In this document: piece after piece, positions 1-9,107 of the stretch | How positions within the stretch are numbered: position 1 is the first letter of the stretch | Layout of the letters: each line of letters opens with the position of its first letter | NCBI GenBank assembly: GCA_946410305.1 | Contig: CAMJZV010000007.1 | Span: forward strand, 43,501-107,500 | Direction of reading: 5' to 3' | DNA from: an uncultured Prevotellaceae bacterium | Lineage (GTDB): Bacteria > Bacteroidota > Bacteroidia > Bacteroidales > Bacteroidaceae | Length of the DNA stretch: 64,000 bases | The notes under the pieces: model-generated | Seen by the model: only the letters and a program-made list of their open reading frames with translations | Database searches by the model: none | Told to the model about the DNA's origin: nothing | Position numbers and translations under genes: made by a program

Positions 1-62
1 AGATTATTGCAGCCATTTGTGCAGGACTGCTTGGCGGTGCTGGGGCGCAGACTTTGATGTAA
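1..62 (+). CDS. C-terminal end of an unknown gene (cut by window edge)
   Basis: An open frame enters from the left edge and ends in TAA at 60-62. The visible tail is about 19 residues, rich in Ala, Gly, Ile and Leu, and ends in AQTLM, so it could be the end of a membrane segment. The stop codon is already part of a 7-bp tandem array (GATGTAA units). The protein cannot be identified from this fragment. Confidence 0.5.
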   Translation, partial: IIAAICAGLLGGAGAQTLM

Positions 63-118
63 GATGTCTGATGTAAGATGTAAGAGGTCTGATGTAAGAA
101 GTAAGATGTAAGATGTAA
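56..118. repeat. heptamer tandem array (GATGTAA type)
   Basis: Nine consecutive 7-bp units, most reading GATGTAA, with variants GATGTCT, GAGGTCT and GAAGTAA. The first unit contains the stop codon of the gene at the left edge, and the array ends 7 bp before the next ATG. Confidence 0.85.
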
Positions 119-125
119 GACGACT

Positions 126-359
126 ATGGAAAACACGCGATTCAAAATCTCTCAGTATGCCTGTGCGGTGTTGCTCATTGTGAGCAGCATCGCATTGGTG
201 GCCAATCAGGTAGTGATGATTGACGATGTCAGCAATGGCCTGCTGGTCTATGTGGCACAGGCCTTCCTGCTCGTCGCCAGCATCTTCGGCCTCGACTATT
301 ACATGAAACTGATAACAAAGAAAATCAATGGACCCCACAGTCGTTTAGGATGCGGGTGA
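126..359 (+). CDS. small hypothetical membrane protein (77 aa)
   Basis: A 77-residue protein with two hydrophobic segments at about residues 10-28 and 38-58, followed by a basic tail (KLITKKIN). It is probably an inner-membrane protein and may belong with the gene that ends at 62. Its last 35 bp overlap the 3' end of the convergent folK-like gene, so the end of the protein may be longer than the ancestral one. I recognise no family. Confidence 0.5.
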   Translation: MENTRFKISQYACAVLLIVSSIALVANQVVMIDDVSNGLLVYVAQAFLLVASIFGLDYYMKLITKKINGPHSRLGCG

Positions 360-684
360 CGTAGGGACGCTGCCAGTCGCGCTCATGATAGCGTTGATCG
401 TCGTATTGCAGAAGGTCCAGGTCTATGGTTACTGCCTCCTTGGTGCGACCAGTCTCTGCCTCCGTCTTTTTCAGCAGTTGCTGTAGGTCGTCAACTGCCA
501 ATGCTGTATAGCCTGTCACCAGTCGGTTCATATACCACTTGCCAGAGCCTTTGATGTCTGCCGTCCATAGCACGCGACTGAGACGAAAGTCATCTAGCAG
601 ATAAGACAAGCGTTCTGATGCCCAGCGGATGTGGGCTGACTGTCGATAGTTAGAACCTAAGGCTATGATGACACGGTGTTTCAT
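325..684 (-). CDS. folK: HPPK-like 2-amino-4-hydroxy-6-hydroxymethyldihydropteridine pyrophosphokinase
   Basis: Seen: an N-terminal ALGSN motif (residues 8-12), a KTEAETGR segment (73-80) and an IDLDLLQYDD motif (87-96). The latter matches the acidic D-x-D pair that holds magnesium in HPPK. HPPK transfers pyrophosphate from ATP to the pterin in folate synthesis. At 119 residues it is well below the usual 155-165, and the HPR-type segment near the C-terminus is poorly preserved. Its ATG overlaps the stop of the fbp gene by 4 bp, so the two are translationally coupled. It could be a shortened active enzyme or a degenerating paralog. Confidence 0.65.
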   Translation of the reverse strand: MKHRVIIALGSNYRQSAHIRWASERLSYLLDDFRLSRVLWTADIKGSGKWYMNRLVTGYTALAVDDLQQLLKKTEAETGRTKEAVTIDLDLLQYDDQRYHERDWQRPYVTRILNDCGVH

Positions 685-2660
685 TTTGATTCTGTGATTA
701 TGCCGTGACGATAGGCATAAAGAAGCTGTCGCAGGTCTTCAATCTGTGAGCGCAGCTCTTCACCACGGTCGGTGTCTGCCACCAGCATGCGATGGGCAGA
801 GAGTTCTACGAGTTGGGTGGTAGACTTGATGTCCGTTCCTTTCTCAATAGCCTCTGATGCGCTGGTAAATGGTTCATGCTGAACGAGTTGGAAGCCGCGG
901 CTATGGTAAACCAGCGTGTATCCCGCAATACCTGTCGTAGAGTGATATGCCTGCGAGAAACCGCCATCAATCACCATCAGTTTACCATTCGCCTTGATGG
1001 GATTTTCACCTTTGGAGGCGTGTACAGGTACATGACCATTGATGATGTGGCGATGTTCTCCTTTTACGCCAAACGCGTCGAGAATACGGTCCACCACCTC
1101 TTCCGAATCGCGCAACTGGAAGTAGTAACCTTTCTCTTCTTTGAAAGTTTCCTTGTCCGTCAGGAAATAGCGTTCGAAAGTTGCCATCTTTGACTTGTCG
1201 AAGAGAGGAGAGTCCTTGCCACACCACAGGTAGAGGAAGTAGTCGCGTGCATAAAGGCGTAGCTCCTTTTCTGTATCACTTTCGAAGGCGGCACGCACCA
1301 GCATGCCGATGTGATGCATCAGTTCCTTACCGCTATAGCGTTTGCCGTCGTAGAGTTCCACCTCTTTCAGTGAACCATCAGCATTCAGCGGGCATGAGGC
1401 ATGGAACAGTAGGTTCTGGTTGCAGATAGTATACATGCAACCATGCGAGAGTATCATTTTGATATGTTTCTGCAGTTTCTCACTGGCTCGGAACGAGTGG
1501 TGTAGACGTTCCATCAACTGGTTCTCCTCTGGAGTCAACTCGCAGGGGTTCTTAGGATCAATGGTGGGGAAGTTGTTGGAACGCATCTCATACTCCCTGC
1601 CGTCAAGAACTAACACGCCACGCTCATAGTCGATGTGGTCGAGCAGACAACGGTCCTGCATGCCCCACTCGGGACGACGCTTAAATATCTGCGCTTCCTT
1701 CTTGAACTGGATAATCGAGATGGCCTTGTGCATCTGTGCCGTCAGACGGATGTATTTCTCTTCCATGGTGTTTCCAGCCATCAGCGTGGGGATGAACTCC
1801 TCGCAAGGGTCGTTGCCATAGACCTCCATTGCGAAGGTAGCCAATGGCACGAGGTTGATGCCATAAGCTTCTTCGACTGTGGCAAGATTCGCATAGCGTA
1901 ATGAAAGACGCAATACATTACAGATACAGGCATTGTTGCCTGCTCCAGCTCCCATCCACAGCATGTCGTGATTGCCCCACTGGATGTCCCACGAATGATA
2001 TTGCTTCATGGTGTCCAGAATGATGTGGGCACCAGGACCTCTATCATAGATGTCACCCAAAATATGTAGTTGATCGATTGACAGACGCTGGATAACATTA
2101 CAAAGTGCTATGATGAAGTCGTCGGCACGTCCTGTAGAGATGATGGTGTCGACGATGACACTGACATAAGCTGCTTTGTCGTTATCGTCTGTACGCTCGT
2201 GCAACAGTTCCTCAATGATATAGGCAAAATCCTCAGGGAGTGACTTACGCACTTTAGAACGGGTGTATTTTGACGACACGTCGCGACAGACCGCAACCAG
2301 GCGGTGGATAGTGATATGGTACCAGTCGTCGAGATCATCTGACTCGGCGGCTTTAATAAGTTCCAGTTTCTCCTCAGGATAATAGATGAGCGTACACAAT
2401 TCGCGACGCTCTTTATCTCGGATGTCACCGGCAAACAACTCACTGACCTTGCGGCGAATGTTTCCAGAGGCATTCTTGATAACATGCTTGAAAGCGGCAC
2501 TCTCTCCATGGAGATCAGCCAAGAAATGCTCTGTACCCTTTGGCAAATTCAGTATAGCCTCCAAATTGATAATTTCGGTGGCTGCTGCAGCTATCGTGGG
2601 AAAAGAAGTAGACAGCAATCGCAGATAGTGCATGTCGTGTTCTGAGAATTGTTCTTTCAT
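681..2660 (-). CDS. fbp: fructose-1,6-bisphosphatase, class III
   Basis: A 659-residue protein of the class III FBPase family, cytosolic, which removes the 1-phosphate of fructose-1,6-bisphosphate in gluconeogenesis. The metallophosphatase motifs are visible: DLHGE near 49-53, GDIYDRG at 202-208, GNHD at 229-232, and C-terminal NGHVPVH and IDGGF segments. Length fits the Bacteroidales enzyme (about 650-670 aa). It is the first gene of a 4-bp-overlapping pair with the folK-like gene. The window has no other obvious gluconeogenic gene except pyruvate phosphate dikinase at 58.4 kb. Confidence 0.95.
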   Translation of the reverse strand: MKEQFSEHDMHYLRLLSTSFPTIAAAATEIINLEAILNLPKGTEHFLADLHGESAAFKHVIKNASGNIRRKVSELFAGDIRDKERRELCTLIYYPEEKLELIKAAESDDLDDWYHITIHRLVAVCRDVSSKYTRSKVRKSLPEDFAYIIEELLHERTDDNDKAAYVSVIVDTIISTGRADDFIIALCNVIQRLSIDQLHILGDIYDRGPGAHIILDTMKQYHSWDIQWGNHDMLWMGAGAGNNACICNVLRLSLRYANLATVEEAYGINLVPLATFAMEVYGNDPCEEFIPTLMAGNTMEEKYIRLTAQMHKAISIIQFKKEAQIFKRRPEWGMQDRCLLDHIDYERGVLVLDGREYEMRSNNFPTIDPKNPCELTPEENQLMERLHHSFRASEKLQKHIKMILSHGCMYTICNQNLLFHASCPLNADGSLKEVELYDGKRYSGKELMHHIGMLVRAAFESDTEKELRLYARDYFLYLWCGKDSPLFDKSKMATFERYFLTDKETFKEEKGYYFQLRDSEEVVDRILDAFGVKGEHRHIINGHVPVHASKGENPIKANGKLMVIDGGFSQAYHSTTGIAGYTLVYHSRGFQLVQHEPFTSASEAIEKGTDIKSTTQLVELSAHRMLVADTDRGEELRSQIEDLRQLLYAYRHGIITESK

Positions 2661-2684
2661 AGTCTTATATTTTAGGCTGTAATC

Positions 2685-3782
2685 TTATATCTTCAAGTGG
2701 TTGTCTATATATTTTCTCATATGTCGAGACAAACGGTCGTCAAGTGGCGGCATTGGCATATGTCCCTCGTCCAGTCCTGTCAGATCGTTCGTCAACTGCA
2801 TGATACGACGAGCAAACTTGTAGAGATGACGTTCTCTCAGCGCGTCGCAGAGTTGATCTTCCGCCGTATCGTGGTTACGTAGTTCCTTGTCCAGTTCCAC
2901 CAAGTGCGATAGGGTCAGACGATGATGCATGGTCAATCGTCGTAGATGCCGGAAAGTAGCCATTAACCGATCGTTCTCTGTTGCATATTGCATGCCAATG
3001 GCTTCTTCTATGGTTTTCGGTGTTTCGTAACCATCTGGCATGAAACACGGCATCTGCTGAATGTCGAAGTCTGGCGTGTCTGCACGAAGAATACGTAGTC
3101 CTCGTCTGACAGTCTCAGCAACTTGTTCCTGATGGACATAGCAGTAGAGCATACGCCACTGATTGTGGTCAGTAATAGTAACAAACGATTCACCTAACCA
3201 GCGCTCATCGCCCGTGATGCCTACTTTCAACAGTTGACGAAGCGTAGCCTTCGTACTGTCGGCCATCAGTGCCAACGTGTCACTGTCCATAATCTTACGA
3301 TAGACTAGCCATGTCTGACGAGCCATCTCTTGGGCATTGATGGTATTCGTTATCAAGCAGTTACGAATAATAACTATTCTGCGATTCCATCCCAATTTCG
3401 TCATGCACTCTTCTTCCATTTTGCCCTGCACAACAACAGCATAGGCCTTCTGGATGATGCTACGCTGGAAAAGCAGTCGTTTGGGCAGCTTTTCTTTCCA
3501 ATAGCCTTGTTTCATGACCCACGGTTCTAACTGACCGTGGGGTGTTACTATAATACGGGTACCTCTGCGTTGTGCCTGACGAACTGCACGATAAGCCGCA
3601 TACTGCCAGCAACCATGGATATGCAACAGGTCGTAATGTCTGTCGCGCAACATTTGGAGTGCCTCTTGAACCGCTGTTGTCGATTCATTTTCTGTTTCCT
3701 GTCCCATCTGTTCACACAGCATCTTGACATAGTCTGTAATAACAGAAGGGGCATTGCTGGCATATAAGTGTAGTATCCTCAT
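2685..3782 (-). CDS. glycosyltransferase (GT4-like N-terminus, unusual C-terminus)
   Basis: Residues 1-150 look like the first Rossmann half of a GT4 enzyme: an MRILHLYAS start, HIHGCW, and a TPHGQLEPW motif followed by basic KEKLPKRLLFQR. After about residue 150 there is no recognisable nucleotide-sugar domain with the E-x7-E motif. The remainder is alpha-helical, rich in Arg/Leu/His, and ends in RKYIDNHLKI. It overlaps the upstream GT2 gene by 4 bp, so the two probably act in the same polysaccharide pathway. Activity as a transferase is uncertain because the usual donor-binding half is missing or strongly diverged. Confidence 0.7.
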   Translation of the reverse strand: MRILHLYASNAPSVITDYVKMLCEQMGQETENESTTAVQEALQMLRDRHYDLLHIHGCWQYAAYRAVRQAQRRGTRIIVTPHGQLEPWVMKQGYWKEKLPKRLLFQRSIIQKAYAVVVQGKMEEECMTKLGWNRRIVIIRNCLITNTINAQEMARQTWLVYRKIMDSDTLALMADSTKATLRQLLKVGITGDERWLGESFVTITDHNQWRMLYCYVHQEQVAETVRRGLRILRADTPDFDIQQMPCFMPDGYETPKTIEEAIGMQYATENDRLMATFRHLRRLTMHHRLTLSHLVELDKELRNHDTAEDQLCDALRERHLYKFARRIMQLTNDLTGLDEGHMPMPPLDDRLSRHMRKYIDNHLKI

Positions 3783-4414
3783 GAAAACATGTTTTTAAAG
3801 AACACGGCAATGCCCAGTCTCATCCGTTTGCTCATACCTAGACGTTGGTCAAAAAGCATGATGGCATTGAATATTGTGTCTTTGTTCACGGCAATGGCAT
3901 CATACATGCCACGTCGCATACGGAACCAGCGCCCCTTATGTCCTCCACCATCACGACGCTCAGCCTTCAACATGAAGTCGGTGGCTTCGTCTAGATTCTC
4001 GAACTGCTGGTGTGTCACCTCTGGGGCACCGTGCTTCAGTCGACAGTAGACGGCTGTCACCTCACCGTTTTCCAGTCCTGTCAGCCACTCGTTAGAGAGG
4101 GGAGGACGGAGAATGTCGGCAAAGACAATACGGTTTGATATGGCAGCTTTCACACCGATGTTCAGGGCTAGGCGCAGACGGCTGTTGTTGGGTACGCTCC
4201 TGGGCAGGAAAGTGGTGTACAGGTGGGGATTCTTTTCCTTTAGCAGTTTCAGCACGTCGGGGGTAGCGTCTGTCGACGAGTCGTCGACAACGATGACCTC
4301 ACCCTGTGCAGCACCTGCCACAGCCAGAAACTGCGGCAGGTTGTGCTCCAGCACCTCGGCTTGGTCATGTACCACGATGACCAGCGAGATAATATAGTCT
4401 CCTGTCCTTCCCAC
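3779..4414 (-). CDS. glycosyltransferase family 2
   Basis: A 211-residue GT-A fold protein. The N-terminus has the family strand-loop pattern SLVIVVHDQAEVLEHNLPQF, followed by EVIVVDDSSTDAT near residues 38-50 (the DDS nucleotide-binding motif). It is short compared with typical GT2 enzymes (250-330 aa). It lacks membrane segments, so it should act at the cytoplasmic face. It starts immediately after the kinase stop (4415) and overlaps the next glycosyltransferase by 4 bp; the three genes probably form one transcript from the promoter at 6037-6068. Confidence 0.85.
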   Translation of the reverse strand: MGRTGDYIISLVIVVHDQAEVLEHNLPQFLAVAGAAQGEVIVVDDSSTDATPDVLKLLKEKNPHLYTTFLPRSVPNNSRLRLALNIGVKAAISNRIVFADILRPPLSNEWLTGLENGEVTAVYCRLKHGAPEVTHQQFENLDEATDFMLKAERRDGGGHKGRWFRMRRGMYDAIAVNKDTIFNAIMLFDQRLGMSKRMRLGIAVFFKNMFS

Positions 4415-6004
4415 TTACTTCTTGCTGTCTACAGCGGCCTGCTCGATAGGCAGACAAGCCTTGTAGTTCTCGATGTACTTCTCGAAACCTGCAACGTCCT
4501 CGGCAGTGGGAGCAATAGAAATGCCTGTATTGCCTGCGAAGACAACTTGCTCTAAGTAATCGGCCAGGTTCTTGCCATTTTTGTTAATCAGGTAGCCAGC
4601 CAGCAGGGCAATACCCCAAGCACCGCCTTCGCCAGCGGTCTCCATGACGCTGATGGGCGAGTTCAGAGCAGCAGCCAGCATGCGCTGACCAACGCCAGCG
4701 GTCTTGAAGTAACCGCCATGACCGGTGATGCGGTCTACCTTGATTTTCTCTTCCTTCAGCAGGATGTCGTTACCAATCTTCAGCACGCCGATGGCACCAT
4801 ACAAGTGGGCACGCATGAAGTTTGCCAGATTGAATTTGTCGTTGGCTGAGCGGACAAACATCGGACGACCCTCGGCCAGACCAGTGACAGGCTCGCCAGA
4901 GACGTAATTGTAGGCCATCAGACCGCCACAGTCGGCGTCGCCCTCCAGGGCCTTGTTGAACAGCTTGCCGTAGAGCTCGTTCATGTCAACGGGCACACCC
5001 AGCAGCTGCTGGTATTCCTTGAACAGGCCTACCCAAGCGTTGATGTCACTTGTACAGTTGTTGCAGTGAACCATGGCCACGAGTGAACCATCTGGAGTAG
5101 TTACCATATCAATCATCTCGTAGGGCTTGCTGAGCGGCTTCTCCAGCACAATCATCGAGAACGAAGAGGTTCCAGCAGAAACGTTACCCGTGCGCTGCTT
5201 GACGGCATTCGTAGCCACCATGCCCGTGCCTGCGTCGCCCTCAGGAGGACAAACGGGAACACCAGCCTTCAGATGGCCAGAGACGTCCAGCTTCTTGGCA
5301 CCCTCGGCGGTCAGTACGCCAGCAGCCTCGCCAGCATTCAGCGACTTGGGCAGGATGTCCAATAATGTATAGGGCAAACCTTTAGACGCCAGGATCTTGT
5401 CGAACTTGGCAACCATCTCGGCGTCGTAGGTCTTCGTGGCGGGGTCAACGGGAATCATACCTGATGCATCGCCTACGCCCAGCACGAACTCGCCTGTCAC
5501 CTGCCAGTGTACATAGCCTGCCAGTGTGGTCAGGAACTTGATGTTCTTTACGTGCTCGTCACCGTTCAGGATGCACTGGTACAGGTGCGAGATGCTCCAG
5601 CGCAGGGGAATGTTGTAGTTGAACAGCTCGCTGAGCTCGGCAGCAGCCTTGCCAGTATTCGTGTTACGCCATGTACGGAAAGGAACCAGAATCTCCTGCT
5701 TCTCGTCGAAGGCCATGTAACCGTGCATCATGGCTGAAAATCCAATGGCTGCTAACTGCTCAATCTCACAATCGTACTGCTTCTTCACATCCTGACGCAG
5801 GTCGCTGTAGCAGTCCTGAAGACCTTTCCAAATAATGTCAATGCTATAGGTCCATAGTCCGTCGACGAGCTGATTCTCCCACTCGAACGAGCCTTGAGCA
5901 ATGGGTTTATTGTCCTGGTCGATGAGTACGGCCTTGATACGTGTGGAACCGAATTCGATTCCCAAAATGGCTTTACCAGCCTCGATGGTTTGTTTTGCTG
6001 TCAT
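4415..6004 (-). CDS. FGGY-family carbohydrate kinase (ribulokinase/xylulokinase type)
   Basis: A 529-residue sugar kinase. The ATP-binding N-terminus reads GIEFGSTRIKAVLID (residues 15-29), and the second FGGY half contains GNVSAGTSSFS and a late GEGGAWGIALLAGY. It is closely similar in my memory to the Bacteroides arabinose-cluster kinase that acts as L-ribulokinase, so L-ribulose or xylulose is the likely substrate. No isomerase, epimerase or sugar transporter lies next to it, so the substrate is not fixed by context. It has a textbook Bacteroidetes promoter. Cytosolic. Confidence 0.85.
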   Translation of the reverse strand: MTAKQTIEAGKAILGIEFGSTRIKAVLIDQDNKPIAQGSFEWENQLVDGLWTYSIDIIWKGLQDCYSDLRQDVKKQYDCEIEQLAAIGFSAMMHGYMAFDEKQEILVPFRTWRNTNTGKAAAELSELFNYNIPLRWSISHLYQCILNGDEHVKNIKFLTTLAGYVHWQVTGEFVLGVGDASGMIPVDPATKTYDAEMVAKFDKILASKGLPYTLLDILPKSLNAGEAAGVLTAEGAKKLDVSGHLKAGVPVCPPEGDAGTGMVATNAVKQRTGNVSAGTSSFSMIVLEKPLSKPYEMIDMVTTPDGSLVAMVHCNNCTSDINAWVGLFKEYQQLLGVPVDMNELYGKLFNKALEGDADCGGLMAYNYVSGEPVTGLAEGRPMFVRSANDKFNLANFMRAHLYGAIGVLKIGNDILLKEEKIKVDRITGHGGYFKTAGVGQRMLAAALNSPISVMETAGEGGAWGIALLAGYLINKNGKNLADYLEQVVFAGNTGISIAPTAEDVAGFEKYIENYKACLPIEQAAVDSKK

Positions 6005-6036
6005 AATACTTTTTTGTTTTTAGGAATATTTGAATG

Positions 6037-6068
6037 CAAAAGTACCTTTTTTTTTGCAAATAGCCAAA
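6037..6068 (-). promoter_or_regulatory. promoter of the sugar-kinase transcript
   Basis: On the minus strand: TTTG (6065-6068), 20 bp, TACTTTTG (6037-6044), about 30 bp before the kinase ATG. The spacer contains a run of nine A. It matches the Bacteroidetes -33/-7 consensus exactly. Confidence 0.8.
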
Positions 6069-6136
6069 CATTTTAGATAATTTTGTGTGCGAGAAAAAAC
6101 AGGAATGATAAAATGAAGCTCATAGATGACTAAATC

Positions 6137-8155
6137 TCATTTCAGTTCCAGTTCTTTCTGTAATCGGATGATCTCGTCGCGATACTGTGCTGCCTGAAGG
6201 AAATCCAGTTTCTTTGCAGCTTCTTTCATCAAACGAGTGGTCTGAGCAATGCTCTTCTCCAGTTGTGGACGTGTCATCTGTTCAATGATGGGATCAGCGG
6301 CAAAGGCGGCTGTTGGCTGTTTATCATTAGCTGCTAGCTTTTGCCCGTTAGCCTCGCGCTCAAGATCAACCAAAGAGACGCTCAACGCTTTCTTTATCTG
6401 AGTAGGTGTGATGCCGTGTTCCTCATTATATTTAAGCTGCTTGGTACGACGGCGTAAGGTTTCGTTGATGGTGAGTTGCATCGAGGCTGTAATGGTGTCA
6501 GCATACATGATGACTTTACCATTGACGTTACGAGCTGCACGGCCAGCCGTCTGTGTCAACGAGCGGTGCGAGCGCAGGAATCCTTCCTTGTCAGCATCGA
6601 GGATTGCTACCAATGACACCTCGGGTAAATCAAGACCTTCACGCAATAAGTTTACGCCCACCAGTACGTCGTAGGTACCGTTGCGCAGATTCTCCAAAAT
6701 CTTTACGCGTTCAAGTGTCGTGACCTCGCTATGGATATAAGCTGTCTGGATATCGTGATTTAACAGATATTCCGACAGTTCCTCAGCCATACGCTTAGTG
6801 AGGGTCGTTATCAGCACGCGCTCCTTGTGCTCTATACGCTGCTGAATCTCGTCCATGAGGTCGTCAATCTGATTATCAGTAGGACGTACCTCTATCTCTG
6901 GGTCTAGGAGTCCTGTAGGACGGATAACCTGTTCAACGACCACACCCTCGGCCTCCTGAAGTTCATAGTCAGCAGGGGTTGCAGAGACATAGATAACCTG
7001 TGGCGTCAGTTCCTTGAACTCGTCGAAGGTCAGCGGGCGGTTGTCGAAGGCTGCAGGCAGACGGAACCCATATTCCACGAGGTTGGTCTTGCGAGCACGG
7101 TCGCCACCATACATCGCACCAATCTGAGGAACTGAGACGTGACTCTCGTCAATCACCAGTAAAAAGTCGTCAGGAAAGAAGTCGAGTAGGCAATAGGGGC
7201 GTTCGCCAGCCTGGCGACCATCAAAGTAGCGCGAATAGTTCTCGATACCAGAGCAATGACCCAATTCCTTTATCATCTCCATGTCGTACTCTACGCGCTC
7301 CTTGATGCGCTGAGCCTTGATACCATCGCCCTGTTCTTCGAAGAAAGCTACTTGCTTGACTAAGTCGTCCTGTATCTGACGAATAGCAATGTTTGTCTGT
7401 TCCTGTGTAGTGGTAAAGAGGTTAGCAGGGTAGAGTTTATACTCGTCAAACTGCGCCATCCGATGCATATCCATGCTGTCCAATTCCTCTATCGAGTCTA
7501 TCTCATCATCCCAAAAGGTAATGCGCAACACAGCCTCACTATAGGCCATTGCAATATCGACCACGTCACCCTTCACACGGAAACATCCACGCTTTAGTTC
7601 GATATCGTTGCGGACATACAATGAGGCAACTAATTTTCTTAACAATGCATTTCGGTCAATAATCTGTCCTCGATGTATTTCGATGATATTCTCGTTCAGT
7701 GCAATGGGACTTCCCATACCATAGATACATGAAACAGAAGATACAACGATGACGTCTTTTCTTCCTGACATCAAGGCACTTACTGCGCTAAGTCGAAGAC
7801 GGTCTATTTCCTCGTTGATAGCAAGGTCTTTTTCGATATAGGTGTCAGTGGTAGGCAGGTAAGCCTCTGGCTGGTAATAATCATAATAACTTACATAATA
7901 TTCCACCGCATTGTCAGGAAAGAAGCCTCTCATCTCCTCATACAACTGAGCTGCCAGCGTCTTGTTGTGCGACAGGATGAGTACGGGCTTCCCCACGTTG
8001 GCAATGACGTTGGCAATAGTAAATGTCTTACCAGAGCCCGTCACACCCAGTAACACCTGCGCTTTATCGCCACGCTCTATGCCGTCTGTCAGTTGGCGTA
8101 TTGCTTCTGGTTGGTCGCCTGTTGGTTTGTATGATGAAGTCAGAATATAGTCCAT
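6137..8155 (-). CDS. uvrB: UvrABC excinuclease subunit B
   Basis: A 672-residue helicase-like subunit of nucleotide excision repair. Visible motifs: Walker A GVTGSGKT (38-45), the beta-hairpin region YYVSYYDYYQPEAYLP, VIDESH, SATPADYE, and the helicase motifs GLDLPEVSLVAILDAD and TAGRAARN. The C-terminal UvrC-binding helix pair (about 635-672) is present. Length is normal. A minus-strand TAATTTTG at 8164-8171 lies only about 9 bp before the ATG, so the messenger may have an almost absent leader. Confidence 0.97.
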   Translation of the reverse strand: MDYILTSSYKPTGDQPEAIRQLTDGIERGDKAQVLLGVTGSGKTFTIANVIANVGKPVLILSHNKTLAAQLYEEMRGFFPDNAVEYYVSYYDYYQPEAYLPTTDTYIEKDLAINEEIDRLRLSAVSALMSGRKDVIVVSSVSCIYGMGSPIALNENIIEIHRGQIIDRNALLRKLVASLYVRNDIELKRGCFRVKGDVVDIAMAYSEAVLRITFWDDEIDSIEELDSMDMHRMAQFDEYKLYPANLFTTTQEQTNIAIRQIQDDLVKQVAFFEEQGDGIKAQRIKERVEYDMEMIKELGHCSGIENYSRYFDGRQAGERPYCLLDFFPDDFLLVIDESHVSVPQIGAMYGGDRARKTNLVEYGFRLPAAFDNRPLTFDEFKELTPQVIYVSATPADYELQEAEGVVVEQVIRPTGLLDPEIEVRPTDNQIDDLMDEIQQRIEHKERVLITTLTKRMAEELSEYLLNHDIQTAYIHSEVTTLERVKILENLRNGTYDVLVGVNLLREGLDLPEVSLVAILDADKEGFLRSHRSLTQTAGRAARNVNGKVIMYADTITASMQLTINETLRRRTKQLKYNEEHGITPTQIKKALSVSLVDLEREANGQKLAANDKQPTAAFAADPIIEQMTRPQLEKSIAQTTRLMKEAAKKLDFLQAAQYRDEIIRLQKELELK

Positions 8156-8221
8156 AAGTTGTGCAAAATTACGAAATAATTCCTAATTCAGTGCCTATAA
8201 TCCTAATTTTTATCAAAAAAC

Positions 8222-8253
8222 TTTGTTTTTCTCGTTATAAATGTGTAATTTTG
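8222..8253 (+). promoter_or_regulatory. promoter of bamD operon
   Basis: TTTG (8222-8225), 20 bp, TAATTTTG (8246-8253), followed by the bamD ATG at 8275. This indicates that translation starts at 8275 and not at the upstream in-frame ATG codons. Confidence 0.8.
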
Positions 8254-8274
8254 CACGTCAATTTCGAATATCGC

Positions 8275-9102
8275 ATGAAGAAGAACGTTTTTCTCACACT
8301 TTTGGCTGCAGCCCTGTGTTCGGGATGCGCTAATGAGTTTAACAACATATACAAGTCGAACGACGTAACTTATAAATATGAATGTGCCAAGCAGTATTTC
8401 GCAATGGGCAAGTTCAATCAAGCAGCTACGTTGTTGCAGGACGTTGTGATATCACAGAAGGGACGTAGCACAGGTCAGGAAAGTCTTTACATGTTAGCAT
8501 TGGCTGAGTACAACAATAGAGATTACGAGGCTGCCAGCCAGACGTTCAAGAAGTATTTCTCCAGTTATCCTAAGGGTGACTATGCAGAACAGGCCGCTTT
8601 CTATATTGGCCAGTCACTTTTCGAGAGTGTTCCTGAACCTCGCCTGGATCAGACACCAACAGTAGGTGCCATCACAGCTTACCAGAACTTTATGGACTAC
8701 TTCCCTGACTCTCCGCTTCGCGAAACCGCTCAGAAGCGTCTGTTCATATTACAAGACAACTTGGTACAGAAAGAATACCTCTCTGCCAAACTATATTATA
8801 ATCTTGGTGGCTATTTTGGTAATATCAATGCCAATACCGAGTCTAATTACGAGGCATGCATCATTACCGCTCAGAATGCACTGAAGGCCTATCCTTATAC
8901 TGATAAGCGTGAGGATTTCTCCGTGCTCATCATGAAGAGCAAATACTATTTGGCCAAGAATAGTTCTGAGGAGAAGAAGGTGGAGCGTTATCGCGATGCC
9001 GAAGACGAATGTTATGGTTTTATTACCGAATTCCCTGAGTCGAAGGAGGTAGAGACTGCTCAGGATTTTATCGAGAAATGCAAGAAAATAACAAAAGATT
9101 AA
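8275..9102 (+). CDS. bamD: outer membrane protein assembly factor BamD
   Basis: A 275-residue lipoprotein with TPR-like repeats, part of the BAM complex that inserts barrel proteins in the outer membrane. The start at 8275 gives MKKNVFLTLLAAALCSGCANEF, a lipoprotein signal with the lipobox CSGC at about residue 18. The frame is open further upstream, but the promoter at 8222-8253 would lie inside a longer gene. Helical repeats with patterns such as YKYECAKQYFAMGKFNQAATL follow. The next gene (rpoZ-like) starts 5 bp after the stop. BamD, omega and DUF4293 together are a familiar Bacteroidales gene order. Confidence 0.9.
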   Translation: MKKNVFLTLLAAALCSGCANEFNNIYKSNDVTYKYECAKQYFAMGKFNQAATLLQDVVISQKGRSTGQESLYMLALAEYNNRDYEAASQTFKKYFSSYPKGDYAEQAAFYIGQSLFESVPEPRLDQTPTVGAITAYQNFMDYFPDSPLRETAQKRLFILQDNLVQKEYLSAKLYYNLGGYFGNINANTESNYEACIITAQNALKAYPYTDKREDFSVLIMKSKYYLAKNSSEEKKVERYRDAEDECYGFITEFPESKEVETAQDFIEKCKKITKD

Positions 9103-9107
9103 ACAAT

